Shown here: one piece after another, positions 1-9,892 of the stretch
Layout: the number at the start of each line of letters is the position of its first letter
Position numbering within the stretch: the stretch's first letter is position 1
DNA from: Pseudomonadota bacterium
GTDB taxonomy: Bacteria; Bdellovibrionota; Bacteriovoracia; Bacteriovoracales; Bacteriovoracaceae
Assembly: GCA_021299675.1 (NCBI GenBank)
Contig: JAJTIF010000379.1
Span: forward strand, 1 to 9,892
DNA: 9,892 nt
Reading direction: 5' to 3'
Program-made: the position numbers and the translations under genes
Notes under the pieces: model-generated
Databases searched by the model: none
The model's input: the letters and a program-made list of their open reading frames with translations, nothing else
Told to the model about the DNA's origin: nothing

Positions 1-10
1 ATAAAAAAAG

Positions 11-128
11 AGGGTGCATCTTGCTATTCTGACACCAAGTTCCCCTGGCACTACCTTCGCCGCAACTGAGCTTGACTTCCGGGTTCGGGATGTGACCGGG
101 TATTTCCTCAGCGCTATCGACACACCCA
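11..128 (-). rRNA. rrf: 5S ribosomal RNA
   Basis: 5S rRNA of the large subunit, last gene of the rRNA operon. The minus strand carries the typical bacterial 5S core, with CCGAACCCGGAAGTCAAGC (loop B/C region) and GAAGGTAGTGCC. The ends pair as helix I: GGGTGTG at 127-121 with TGCACCC at 18-12. The length of about 117 nt fits the family. The exact ends are estimated from helix I and may be off by one to three bases. Just 3' of the gene is a run of seven T (9-3, minus strand), which could be the U-tract of the operon terminator, but the window ends there and no separate hairpin is visible. Confidence 0.95.
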
Positions 129-251
129 AACTGTTAAAAACAAATTTAGGTAACTCTATATACAATCACAAAACAAGACCAGCAAGACAATTCGAACCAT
201 GTAGAAGCCATTATAAATAAACCTCTCTCAAGCGTAATGAGAGACAAAGAA
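129..251 (-). other. 23S-5S internal transcribed spacer
   Basis: Spacer of about 120 bases between the 23S 3' end and the 5S 5' end. It is AT-rich and contains no tRNA. The only clear structure is a perfect hairpin next to the 23S 3' end (listed separately). I see no coding sequence in it. Confidence 0.85.
224..244 (-). repeat. Perfect 7-bp inverted repeat (spacer hairpin)
   Basis: TCTCTCA (224-230) and TGAGAGA (238-244) are exact reverse complements around a 7-base loop, seven bases beyond the predicted 23S 3' end. In the precursor RNA this forms a hairpin close to the 23S terminal helix and may take part in 3' processing. It has no T-tract after it, so it is not an intrinsic terminator, and 5S follows downstream. 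Confidence 0.6.
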
Positions 252-3172
<2,921 letters not shown>

Positions 3173-3247
3173 CTAGTTTTTTATAATGTTTACACTTTTC
3201 AGTTTTACTCTACATGGTTCTCGTCTACTTGCTGATCCTGTTATGTG

Positions 3248-3261
3248 ATTGTCAAAGAGCA
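3248..3261 (-). promoter_or_regulatory. boxA-like antitermination site in the 16S-23S spacer
   Basis: The minus strand reads TGCTCTTTGACAAT, close to the E. coli rrn boxA (TGCTCTTTAACA). The same core, TCTTTGACAAT, recurs in the 16S leader at 5141-5151. In characterised rrn operons boxA RNA recruits NusB/NusE so that polymerase resists Rho-dependent termination across the untranslated rRNA. A second copy before 23S matches the known arrangement. Function is inferred from the motif and its position. Confidence 0.75.
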
Positions 3262-3317
3262 TAGAAATTAAATCTCAAGCATTGCTGCTTAAAAAAATAA
3301 TCTCTTGTTTATATGAC

Positions 3318-3352
3318 CAAGATGAAAAGAAAGGATCCGCGATTTCAATAAA
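3318..3352 (-). other. 3' arm of the 16S precursor processing stem
   Basis: Bases 3318-3338 are complementary to leader bases 5072-5089: 8 bp (3318-3325 with 5082-5089), a three-A bulge (3326-3328), then 10 bp (3329-3338 with 5072-5081). A further 9 bp follow after a small internal loop (3344-3352 with 5061-5069). Pairing brings together the two ends of pre-16S, the usual substrate of RNase III. Confidence 0.8.
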
Positions 3353-3377
3353 ATTGACTTGGATAAAATATCCTTAA

Positions 3378-4911
<1,534 letters not shown>

Positions 4912-5060
4912 ATATCTAAAATTTTTAAATTATTTAGTTAGAACACTGGAGCAATATAGCTCTAGAAATTGTTCTTGTTTCGATCGATTGCCACAAGGGC
5001 AAAGGTCGTCTGTTGCTTTGAATTCGCATTCTCTACAACTTGATCTTACGACGACCATAG

Positions 5061-5089
5061 TTTATTGAACGGGATCCTTTCTCATCTTG
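5061..5089 (-). other. 5' arm of the 16S precursor processing stem
   Basis: Complementary to spacer bases 3318-3352 on the other side of 16S: 18 bp (5072-5089) plus 9 bp (5061-5069), with one bulge and one internal loop. It would form the base of the loop containing the whole 16S and is the expected RNase III cleavage region. Confidence 0.8.
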
Positions 5090-5140
5090 ATCCGAATGTC
5101 CGTCTGTTACGACAAAACACTCGAAACTTATCTCTATTAA

Positions 5141-5154
5141 ATTGTCAAAGAACG
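5141..5154 (-). promoter_or_regulatory. boxA-like antitermination site in the rrn leader
   Basis: The minus strand reads CGTTCTTTGACAAT. It shares TCTTTGACAAT with the copy in the 16S-23S spacer and resembles the boxA of other bacterial rrn leaders. It lies about 230 bases before 16S and after the tRNA, which suggests that the antiterminated rRNA transcript proper begins at or before this point. Confidence 0.75.
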
Positions 5155-5175
5155 TAAATTTTTCGGAAGGCGTCG

Positions 5176-5204
5176 TTTGTAGCATTCAGTTTTAAGTGCT
5201 GCAA
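5176..5204 (-). promoter_or_regulatory. Candidate second rRNA promoter, downstream of tRNA-Ala
   Basis: Minus strand: -35 TTGCAG (5204-5199), a 17-base spacer, and -10 TACAAA (5181-5176), preceded by TGC, the extended -10 signature. Upstream of the -35 lies a run rich in A and T (about 5228-5205), like an UP element. After the -10 comes a GC-rich discriminator, CGACGCC (5175-5169), as in growth-rate and ppGpp-controlled rRNA promoters. The hexamers match consensus only partly, so this is a plausible call and not a certain one. Confidence 0.45.
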
Positions 5205-5246
5205 GCAAAATCTCTAAAAAATTTTCACGGTGATATTTTTTGTTTT

Positions 5247-5322
5247 TGGTGGAGATGACAGGGATCGAACCTGCGACCCTCAGAATGCAAATCTGATGCT
5301 CTCCCAGCTGAGCTACACCCCC
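5247..5322 (-). tRNA. tRNA-Ala (anticodon UGC)
   Basis: A 76-nt tRNA with the 3' CCA encoded. The acceptor stem GGGGGTG pairs with CATCTCC and includes the G3-U70 wobble pair that identifies alanine tRNA. The D arm is GCTC/GAGC, the anticodon stem TCAGA/TCTGA with loop TTTGCAT (anticodon TGC), and the T arm GCAGG/CCTGT with loop TTCGATC. It decodes GCN alanine codons. It sits about 335 bases upstream of 16S on the same strand, while the 16S-23S spacer, the common home of this tRNA, is empty. It has its own strong promoter just upstream and no terminator after it, so it may be the first gene of the rRNA transcript. Confidence 0.98.
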
Positions 5323-5347
5323 GCAAAACATATCGTCGTGAGGTGCA

Positions 5348-5376
5348 AAGTTAATGATTCCGAAAGACAGTGTCAA
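5348..5376 (-). promoter_or_regulatory. Promoter of tRNA-Ala and possibly of the whole rRNA operon
   Basis: Minus strand: a perfect -35 TTGACA (5376-5371), an ideal 17-base spacer, and -10 TAACTT (5353-5348), which keeps the three most conserved positions T1, A2 and T6. The mature tRNA starts 25 bases after the -10. An AT-rich segment (AAAAATTTCTTATC, about 5398-5385) upstream could act as an UP element. The promoter lies between the cytochrome operon terminator and the tRNA, which separates the two transcription units. Confidence 0.7.
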
Positions 5377-5417
5377 CGAGTTAGATAAGAAATTTTTCGA
5401 TGATGATTATGAAAAAT

Positions 5418-5445
5418 AAAAAAGGCAGCCGAAGCTGCCTTTTTT
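5418..5445 (-). terminator. Intrinsic terminator of the cytochrome operon
   Basis: Stem GGCAGC (5439-5434) and GCTGCC (5429-5424) closed by a UUCG tetraloop in the C(UUCG)G context, which is exceptionally stable. A6 and T6 flanks extend the stem to 12 bp and give the U-tract (5423-5418). It begins five bases after the stop codon of the multiheme cytochrome gene. The flanks are symmetric (A6/T6), so it could in principle also work on the other strand, but no plus-strand gene ends here. Confidence 0.93.
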
Positions 5446-5450
5446 CTCAA

Positions 5451-8279
5451 TCAATTTTTTGAAAGTGGCGTGGGATAAGAGCTGTTTCCCCACTCCTGAA
5501 TCAACTTGCGCAATGCGCGAATCTGGCGTTTAGGGTCATCTTCTAAAACACCCTCTGATGCAGATATAGTCCCGCCTTCCCAGAAATTCGGCATTGAAGT
5601 GTAAGGCATAATCGCCGTTGGATTGGTTAACCACTTCTCTATCCAAGAAGGACGCAAGCGAAGCTTAGCATCCTTGAGTGCTGGGGCCTGAGCTTCGTCT
5701 TTAGTAAAACCAATTGTATGACAGGTGGTACATGCAAGCTCATTCCAAAGCTTCATCGCTGCTTCACGCTCACCAGCCTCCCACTCAACCTTACCAAGAT
5801 TTTCAAAAGTAGGTTGATCAGAATCAGCTTGGAAGTAAGCAACGATCTTGTTCAACTCCTCATTAGAGTAATTGAATGAAGGCATGCGAACTTCCACATA
5901 AGGACGAATCGTGTGAACATTCTGAAGGAAATTATTGAACCAATCGGTTTGAACACGATGACCTTGCTTAACAAGCCATGGAGGTCCGTAGTTTGGATCT
6001 TCAAAGGCTTTTGAAAGTTCACCACCGTTGCCATCAATATTATGACAGCCTTGGCAGTTAAACTTATTCACAACTTTTTTGCCATCTTCTGCAATCTTTT
6101 CATTAGCACTTAAAATTTTCTGACCACGTAATGGAACTTTTGCATCAACAAGGCCCAGGAGATGAACCATGATGGATTCAATTTCCCAATCTTGTAGGTA
6201 AAAGTTAGGCATCTTATTGAGGTCTTTGAAAGGCTTAGGAACACCCAAGTCCCAAATACTTGGCTGCTTCAAGTGTTGAGCAATCCAACCTTGACGCGTT
6301 TTGGGAACTTGTTTCTGTTGGCCAAAGCCAAACTGCTCGACTGGCTTAGATCCAACTTTTGTGAGTTCTGGACCAATCGGAGGAAGCTCGGCGCTGAATC
6401 CATTAATATTGTGACAGGAGTAACAGCCATATTTTGAAATTGATCTTCTGCCTAGCTCAAGAGTTCTTTCTTCGTCGCTCAGTCCCTCAAGCTTTTTCTT
6501 GGCGGTATCGAGTGTATCAAAAGCCGAGAAGTAGTCTTGAACAAGAATTTCGTCGCGAAGCTTCTTATTTAATTCTGGGAAAGTGAGACCCGCAAAAGCC
6601 TCATTTTTAAGATTTAACAAGTAAGCCGCAATATCGTTAGCTTCTTGATCCGTTAAGCGGAAAGAAGGCATGATCGTGTCTTCTTGGTAGTGGTTTGGCT
6701 TTTTCAACCAGGACACTAACCAGTCCGGGTCAACTTTCGAGCCAGTTCCTGTCAGGTAAGTTCCCTTGCGAGCACCAACAGCGTTCCATTTGTCATCGAT
6801 ACCTTCGACCATGTGACATCCCACGCAGCCGACTTTCTCAATAAGCTCTTTCCCTTTCGCTGTATTACCACCTTTATAAGGGGCATAGGGCTTATAAGGC
6901 TTAGCTTGGTGAGCGAGGTATTCAACCATCGCATTCACTTCAGCCTCATTTTTCTTCATGTACGCAGGAGCCGAGTTATTGGCCTGCATGAAGAAAGCTG
7001 GCATCTTAGATTTGGGGTTAAATGAATGAGGACTCCAGATCCAGTTCTTCATCCACTCTTTATTAGTTTTTGCAGTGATTTTTTCCAGAGAAGGACCCGG
7101 CTTTTCAAGGTGATCCCAGCCTTCAATCTTGTGGCACCCATAACAGCCGTAGGTCTCAGTTAGCTCTTTACCTTTATTAAGCTTGTCAGCAAGCGGGATA
7201 CGCTCCACACCTTTGTGACACTTAATACACATGCCTTCAGAGTATTGGAGTGGGAGCATAGGCTGAGGAACCTTGTGTGGTTCATGCCAGTGATACTTTG
7301 CGATCCAGTCTTTCTTTTGAGCCTCATTTTGAGGAATGTGAGCTGGTGAATTGAAATCATGCACACGATCGCCGACTCCACCGTGGCAAGAAGTACAGCC
7401 AAAATCTTTAATCGGGTGAGCTGAATTCACACCAACAGCAAGTGTATCAAGCTTCGGGTGAGTTTTGTAAGGATTGGGTTGGTCTTCGTAACCGGTACGA
7501 TCAATAAACACGTGACAAGTCGTACAGCGATCGATCTTTGGGATCTGTTGAAAGTACATGTCACTGTTGTCATTAAGGATAACGTACTGACGGATTTTAA
7601 TAGTCGGGTCAAGAAAATCAATAAAGGGAGCATTTCTGAGTGCCCAAAGTGGACTTTTCTCTGTGCGAGCTAGGCTAGCAACTAGGCGATCACGATCAGC
7701 CACGATTGATTTTACATTTTTCTCAGCAACAGTTTTTGCCTCTTCGAGCTTTTTGAGCTCTGCCGTGTAGCCATCAAGCTCGCCAGTGAGAGCTTTTAGC
7801 TTATCGCGACCAGCATTCTCACGAGCCTTATACTCATCGAATGTTTTTTTGTATTTCTTGGCTTCATCGAAGTGCTTCGCTGAGAGGGCGTGCTCATATT
7901 TAAACTGCCACTCTCCTGACTGAGACCCCTGAACACCGTTATACATGTTTTGAACGTAGATACGATTCTCTACGTCAGTAATCTTTTGCTTAATCTTACG
8001 AGTCGCAAGCTCATTTTCTTCTAGGGCTTTCTCGGCTTGAACCAACTCTTCTTTTGCGGCAGAAAGTTTTGATGTATCAATGGTTCCTTCGACCTCTTTA
8101 ACTTTCAAAGCGGTTACTTGGTTTTCAATATCCATGGCTTTAACTTGAACTGCTTTCCAAGGACGGATGTAATCGTCTAAGACGACCCAAATCACAGTCA
8201 ATAGAAGCAACACAGATAAGACCGCAAAGACCTTATTTAGGTTGGATATATTGTAGGCCATTCCAGGTTCACGTTTCAT
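5451..8279 (-). CDS. Membrane-anchored octaheme c-type cytochrome of a bc-type complex
   Basis: A protein of 942 residues, probably the electron-accepting c-type subunit of the quinol oxidoreductase encoded just upstream, facing the periplasm. Residues about 17-35 form one uncleaved membrane anchor. Residues about 44-110 and 133-207 are charged, heptad-like and probably coiled coil. Eight CXXCH heme sites follow at 252, 295, 351, 379, 485, 619, 742 and 850. The first three lie in a His-rich segment (274-335) that could supply bis-His ligands. Each of the last five is followed by an MPxF methionine ligand (M426, M537, M690, M799, M896), giving five tandem mono-heme cytochrome c domains. The first ATG is supported by GAAGG (8292-8288), eight bases upstream; the next Met (residue 7) has no spaced ribosome site. 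It lies 27 bases after the cytochrome b C-terminal gene and is last in the operon. The overall role rests on context; the heme sites are seen directly. Confidence 0.93.
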   Translation of the reverse strand: MKREPGMAYNISNLNKVFAVLSVLLLLTVIWVVLDDYIRPWKAVQVKAMDIENQVTALKVKEVEGTIDTSKLSAAKEELVQAEKALEENELATRKIKQKITDVENRIYVQNMYNGVQGSQSGEWQFKYEHALSAKHFDEAKKYKKTFDEYKARENAGRDKLKALTGELDGYTAELKKLEEAKTVAEKNVKSIVADRDRLVASLARTEKSPLWALRNAPFIDFLDPTIKIRQYVILNDNSDMYFQQIPKIDRCTTCHVFIDRTGYEDQPNPYKTHPKLDTLAVGVNSAHPIKDFGCTSCHGGVGDRVHDFNSPAHIPQNEAQKKDWIAKYHWHEPHKVPQPMLPLQYSEGMCIKCHKGVERIPLADKLNKGKELTETYGCYGCHKIEGWDHLEKPGPSLEKITAKTNKEWMKNWIWSPHSFNPKSKMPAFFMQANNSAPAYMKKNEAEVNAMVEYLAHQAKPYKPYAPYKGGNTAKGKELIEKVGCVGCHMVEGIDDKWNAVGARKGTYLTGTGSKVDPDWLVSWLKKPNHYQEDTIMPSFRLTDQEANDIAAYLLNLKNEAFAGLTFPELNKKLRDEILVQDYFSAFDTLDTAKKKLEGLSDEERTLELGRRSISKYGCYSCHNINGFSAELPPIGPELTKVGSKPVEQFGFGQQKQVPKTRQGWIAQHLKQPSIWDLGVPKPFKDLNKMPNFYLQDWEIESIMVHLLGLVDAKVPLRGQKILSANEKIAEDGKKVVNKFNCQGCHNIDGNGGELSKAFEDPNYGPPWLVKQGHRVQTDWFNNFLQNVHTIRPYVEVRMPSFNYSNEELNKIVAYFQADSDQPTFENLGKVEWEAGEREAAMKLWNELACTTCHTIGFTKDEAQAPALKDAKLRLRPSWIEKWLTNPTAIMPYTSMPNFWEGGTISASEGVLEDDPKRQIRALRKLIQEWGNSSYPTPLSKN

Positions 8280-8306
8280 TTTTGCTACCTTCGCTCGCGC
8301 AATTAA

Positions 8307-9383
8307 TTAGAGATTCAATTCAAATTCTGGCATCGCTACGATGTACTTGAGGTTAATGAACCAACGTAAGTACATTTTGATGGGAAGACTAGCTGCACTT
8401 AAGATCAGAAAAATCAAAAGGTAGTAGCGAACCGTACCCATATCCTTAAGGAATTTATGACCCCATTTCTTGGTGATAAGAGGAACAATCCCTACGAGAT
8501 AAAAACCTGTTAGGATAATTCCAAAAATTTCACGCAGAATGATGTTTTTGGGAAGACCCATGTTAAACACCTTAATCCACATGATCTCGGAGAGGTTGAT
8601 GTTGTTCTCCGCTACAACTTTATGGGCATCCCAATACTCGAAAGGTCCGTAGAAGGTCCAGTTAGGGCCTCGAAGGAATGTTCCTACCTGAATGAGGAAA
8701 ATCCACAAAACAATCCATCCAAACATAAAGCCAGAGATCGCAAATTTTCTTTCAGCGAAAGTGTAATAGCCATTACCCTTAGGGTTCGTATCGATAAAAG
8801 GGAGAAGGATGAGACCAACCAAAATAATTCCTGGCAGAACAACACCTGCCATCCATGGGTCGAAATAAACTAGCATTTCTTGGAGACCAAGGAAGTACCA
8901 AGGGGCTTTAGCTGGGTTAGGGGCCCAAGTGGGGTTAGCTGGCTCTTCAAGTGGGGCCTTAAAGAAGATTGCCCAAACGATGAGAAAAACCGTACACGCA
9001 ATACCCGCAAAAAGTTCTGTATAAACAAGGTTTGGCCAAGCCCATACTTTTTCACGGTTCTCAGGTGTGCCTTCTAGGGGACCTTCGCCAGCAGCAATGC
9101 GCTTGTCGTTTTCAACGCCCTTGTGAATAGCAAACCACCAAGACCAAAGAACCACTGCATTTAGAATGATGATTGGAATATTATCCGGAAGACTGATAAC
9201 AGAGAAGAAGACAGGGTCAGCGAGCATCCATCCGAAAATAACCAAGATAGAAACTAAACTGAAAAGCCCAAATTTTTTAGAGCCGACAATGTCCGGTCGT
9301 TTTACTGTAAAAAAGAAAAACGCCATCACCCCAGTAAAGGAGTAAAGCGGCGACGAGAGATAGTTGATAAATTCTTTAATCAT
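8307..9383 (-). CDS. Cytochrome b C-terminal half (subunit IV-like) of a bc complex
   Basis: A protein of 358 residues forming the C-terminal part of a split cytochrome b, which builds the quinol-oxidising (Qo) site together with the N-terminal half encoded upstream. The recognisable subunit IV-like core runs from VWAWPNLVYTELFAG (113-127) to about 235. In the PEWY position it has APWYF (160-164), so the usual Glu is replaced by Pro; a Glu follows in GLQE (166-169). I count about eight membrane segments: 14-27, 38-57, 69-87, 120-141, 172-197, 217-234, 283-303 and 319-338. That is far more than the three of plant subunit IV (about 160 residues): there are some 110 extra residues at the N-terminus and about 120 at the C-terminus. 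The start is supported by AAGGA (9393-9389), five bases before the ATG. It lies 20 bases after the upstream gene and 27 before the cytochrome c gene, so it is co-transcribed with both. Confidence 0.92.
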   Translation of the reverse strand: MIKEFINYLSSPLYSFTGVMAFFFFTVKRPDIVGSKKFGLFSLVSILVIFGWMLADPVFFSVISLPDNIPIIILNAVVLWSWWFAIHKGVENDKRIAAGEGPLEGTPENREKVWAWPNLVYTELFAGIACTVFLIVWAIFFKAPLEEPANPTWAPNPAKAPWYFLGLQEMLVYFDPWMAGVVLPGIILVGLILLPFIDTNPKGNGYYTFAERKFAISGFMFGWIVLWIFLIQVGTFLRGPNWTFYGPFEYWDAHKVVAENNINLSEIMWIKVFNMGLPKNIILREIFGIILTGFYLVGIVPLITKKWGHKFLKDMGTVRYYLLIFLILSAASLPIKMYLRWFINLKYIVAMPEFELNL

Positions 9384-9403
9384 ATCATTCCTTGATTTCG
9401 CTC

Positions 9404-9892
9404 TTAGAGAGGAGCGGAAATTCCTCCGTCTTTTCTAACGCGCCAGAAGTGAACAGCGATGAGCACGGCAACGACCAGCGGGATGAATACGCAGTGTAGA
9501 ATATAAAATCTAAGCAGTGCTGCCTCGCCTACGAAACGACCACCTAGGAGCTGGAAGCGAACGTCGTTTTTGTCTGAGACCATGACAAAGTCACCAATCT
9601 GAGCGAGAGCTGCACCAGGACCACCGTGACCCAAAAATGGAGTCGCTTTAGCCATGTTTGAACCTACGGTAATAGCCCAAATGGCGAGCTGATCCCAAGG
9701 TAAGAGGTAACCAGTGAATGAAAGAAGAAGTGTAAGAACGAGGAGAATAACACCTACGCCCCAGTTAAATTCACGTGGTGGCTTATAAGAGCCAGTCATG
9801 AAGACTCGGAACATGTGAATCCAGACTGTGATGACCATTAAGTGAGCGCCCCAACGATGGAGTTCGCGCATAATACCCAAAGGAACGTGCTC
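9404..9892 (-). CDS. Cytochrome b N-terminal half (b6-like), partial, cut by window edge
   Basis: The last 162 residues of the diheme cytochrome b subunit; the 5' part, with helix A, lies beyond the window, so no start is assigned. Helix B carries the heme ligands H12 and H26 (in LHRWGAH and WIHMFR, fragment numbering). The conserved TGSYKPPRE and SFTGYLLPWDQLA segments follow. Helix D carries H133 and H148 (in ILHCVF and AVHFW). The helix D ligands have 14 residues between them, as in cytochrome b6, rather than 13 as in mitochondrial cytochrome b. The loop between helices C and D (about 83-118) is roughly 20 residues longer than in plant b6. The protein ends after helix D, showing that cytochrome b is split here. 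The C-terminal half starts 20 bases downstream. Its quinone is probably menaquinone or ubiquinone; the sequence does not decide. Confidence 0.93.
   Translation of the reverse strand, partial: EHVPLGIMRELHRWGAHLMVITVWIHMFRVFMTGSYKPPREFNWGVGVILLVLTLLLSFTGYLLPWDQLAIWAITVGSNMAKATPFLGHGGPGAALAQIGDFVMVSDKNDVRFQLLGGRFVGEAALLRFYILHCVFIPLVVAVLIAVHFWRVRKDGGISAPL

Larger units (their letters stand above)
3173..3377 (-). other. 16S-23S internal transcribed spacer, no tRNA
   Basis: A spacer of 205 bases. It is AT-rich and contains no tRNA-like cloverleaf, whereas many bacterial operons carry tRNA-Ile and/or tRNA-Ala here. It holds the 3' arm of the 16S processing stem (3318-3352), a boxA-like site (3248-3261) and a small perfect hairpin just after the 16S 3' end (GGATA 3361-3365 with TATCC 3369-3373). 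Confidence 0.9.
4912..5246 (-). other. 16S rRNA leader region
   Basis: About 335 bases between tRNA-Ala and 16S, without a credible gene. In order of transcription it holds an AT-rich stretch, a candidate rRNA promoter (5204-5176), a boxA-like site (5154-5141), the 5' arm of the 16S processing stem (5089-5061), and hairpins. The clearest hairpins are a long arm with GGTCGTC (5004-5010) against GACGACC (5050-5056) plus inner GTTG/CAAC, and TTGCC (4988-4992) against GGCAA (4998-5002). No terminator lies between the tRNA and 16S, so polymerase starting before the tRNA could read through into the operon. Confidence 0.8.

Noticed and set aside
1..9. T-run after 5S as a full terminator
   Set aside because: Only the tract is in the window and no separate hairpin precedes it; mentioned under 5S but not called.
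5137..5376. Minus-strand frame of 79 codons across the tRNA-Ala gene
   Set aside because: It runs through the tRNA, both promoter candidates and the leader, and includes the translated tRNA core; not a protein gene.
6752..7673. Short frames inside the multiheme cytochrome gene on both strands
   Set aside because: The overlapping 942-codon frame has eight CXXCH motifs and a ribosome site; the others have no features of their own.
8255..8279. Alternative start of the multiheme cytochrome at the second Met (residue 7)
   Set aside because: The GGA before it is directly adjacent to the ATG, while the first ATG has GAAGG at a normal distance.
8622..9077. Short plus-strand and minus-strand frames inside the cytochrome b C-terminal gene
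   Set aside because: They are antisense or out-of-frame shadows of a well-supported membrane protein gene.
9878..9880. TTG at 9880 as the start of the cytochrome b gene
   Set aside because: The frame stays open to the window edge and homologous cytochrome b sequence extends further upstream; the gene is truncated by the window.

Overview
All genes in this window are on the minus strand. Read in the direction of transcription (high to low coordinates) the order is: the 3' part of a split cytochrome b gene, cut by the window edge (9892-9404); a cytochrome b/subunit IV-like C-terminal half (9383-8307); a very large multiheme c-type cytochrome with eight CXXCH motifs (8279-5451); a strong intrinsic terminator (5445-5418); a promoter and a tRNA-Ala(UGC) gene (5322-5247); and a complete rRNA operon, 16S (4911-3378), 23S (3172-252) and 5S (about 128-11).

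The first block is the downstream end of a respiratory operon for a quinol:cytochrome c oxidoreductase (cytochrome bc type). The cytochrome b is split as in b6f-type complexes. Heme-ligand spacing in helix D is b6-like, and the quinol-site PEWY motif reads APWY. The usual cytochrome c1 place is taken by one membrane-anchored protein with a coiled-coil stalk, a three-heme segment and five mono-heme cytochrome c domains in tandem. No Rieske gene is visible; it would be expected upstream, outside the window.

The second block is an rRNA operon of unusual layout. tRNA-Ala lies upstream of 16S instead of in the 16S-23S spacer, and that spacer carries no tRNA. The operon has a boxA-like antitermination site in the leader and another in the spacer, a long 16S processing stem formed between leader and spacer, and two candidate promoters, one before and one after the tRNA.

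The most striking observation is inside the 16S gene. Both strands of the central pseudoknot (E. coli 17-19/916-918) are changed at two adjacent pairs in a fully compensatory way: C18-G917 is G-C, and A19-U916 is U-A. This puts two mismatches in each of the commonly used 27F and 907R/926R primer sites.

The organism is a Gram-negative-type bacterium, from the 16S start and the bc-complex style. The general look of the 16S and of the multiheme bc operon suggests a former deltaproteobacterial lineage such as Bdellovibrionota, but I could not run a classification and hold this only loosely. I saw no mobile elements, CRISPR arrays or phage genes.
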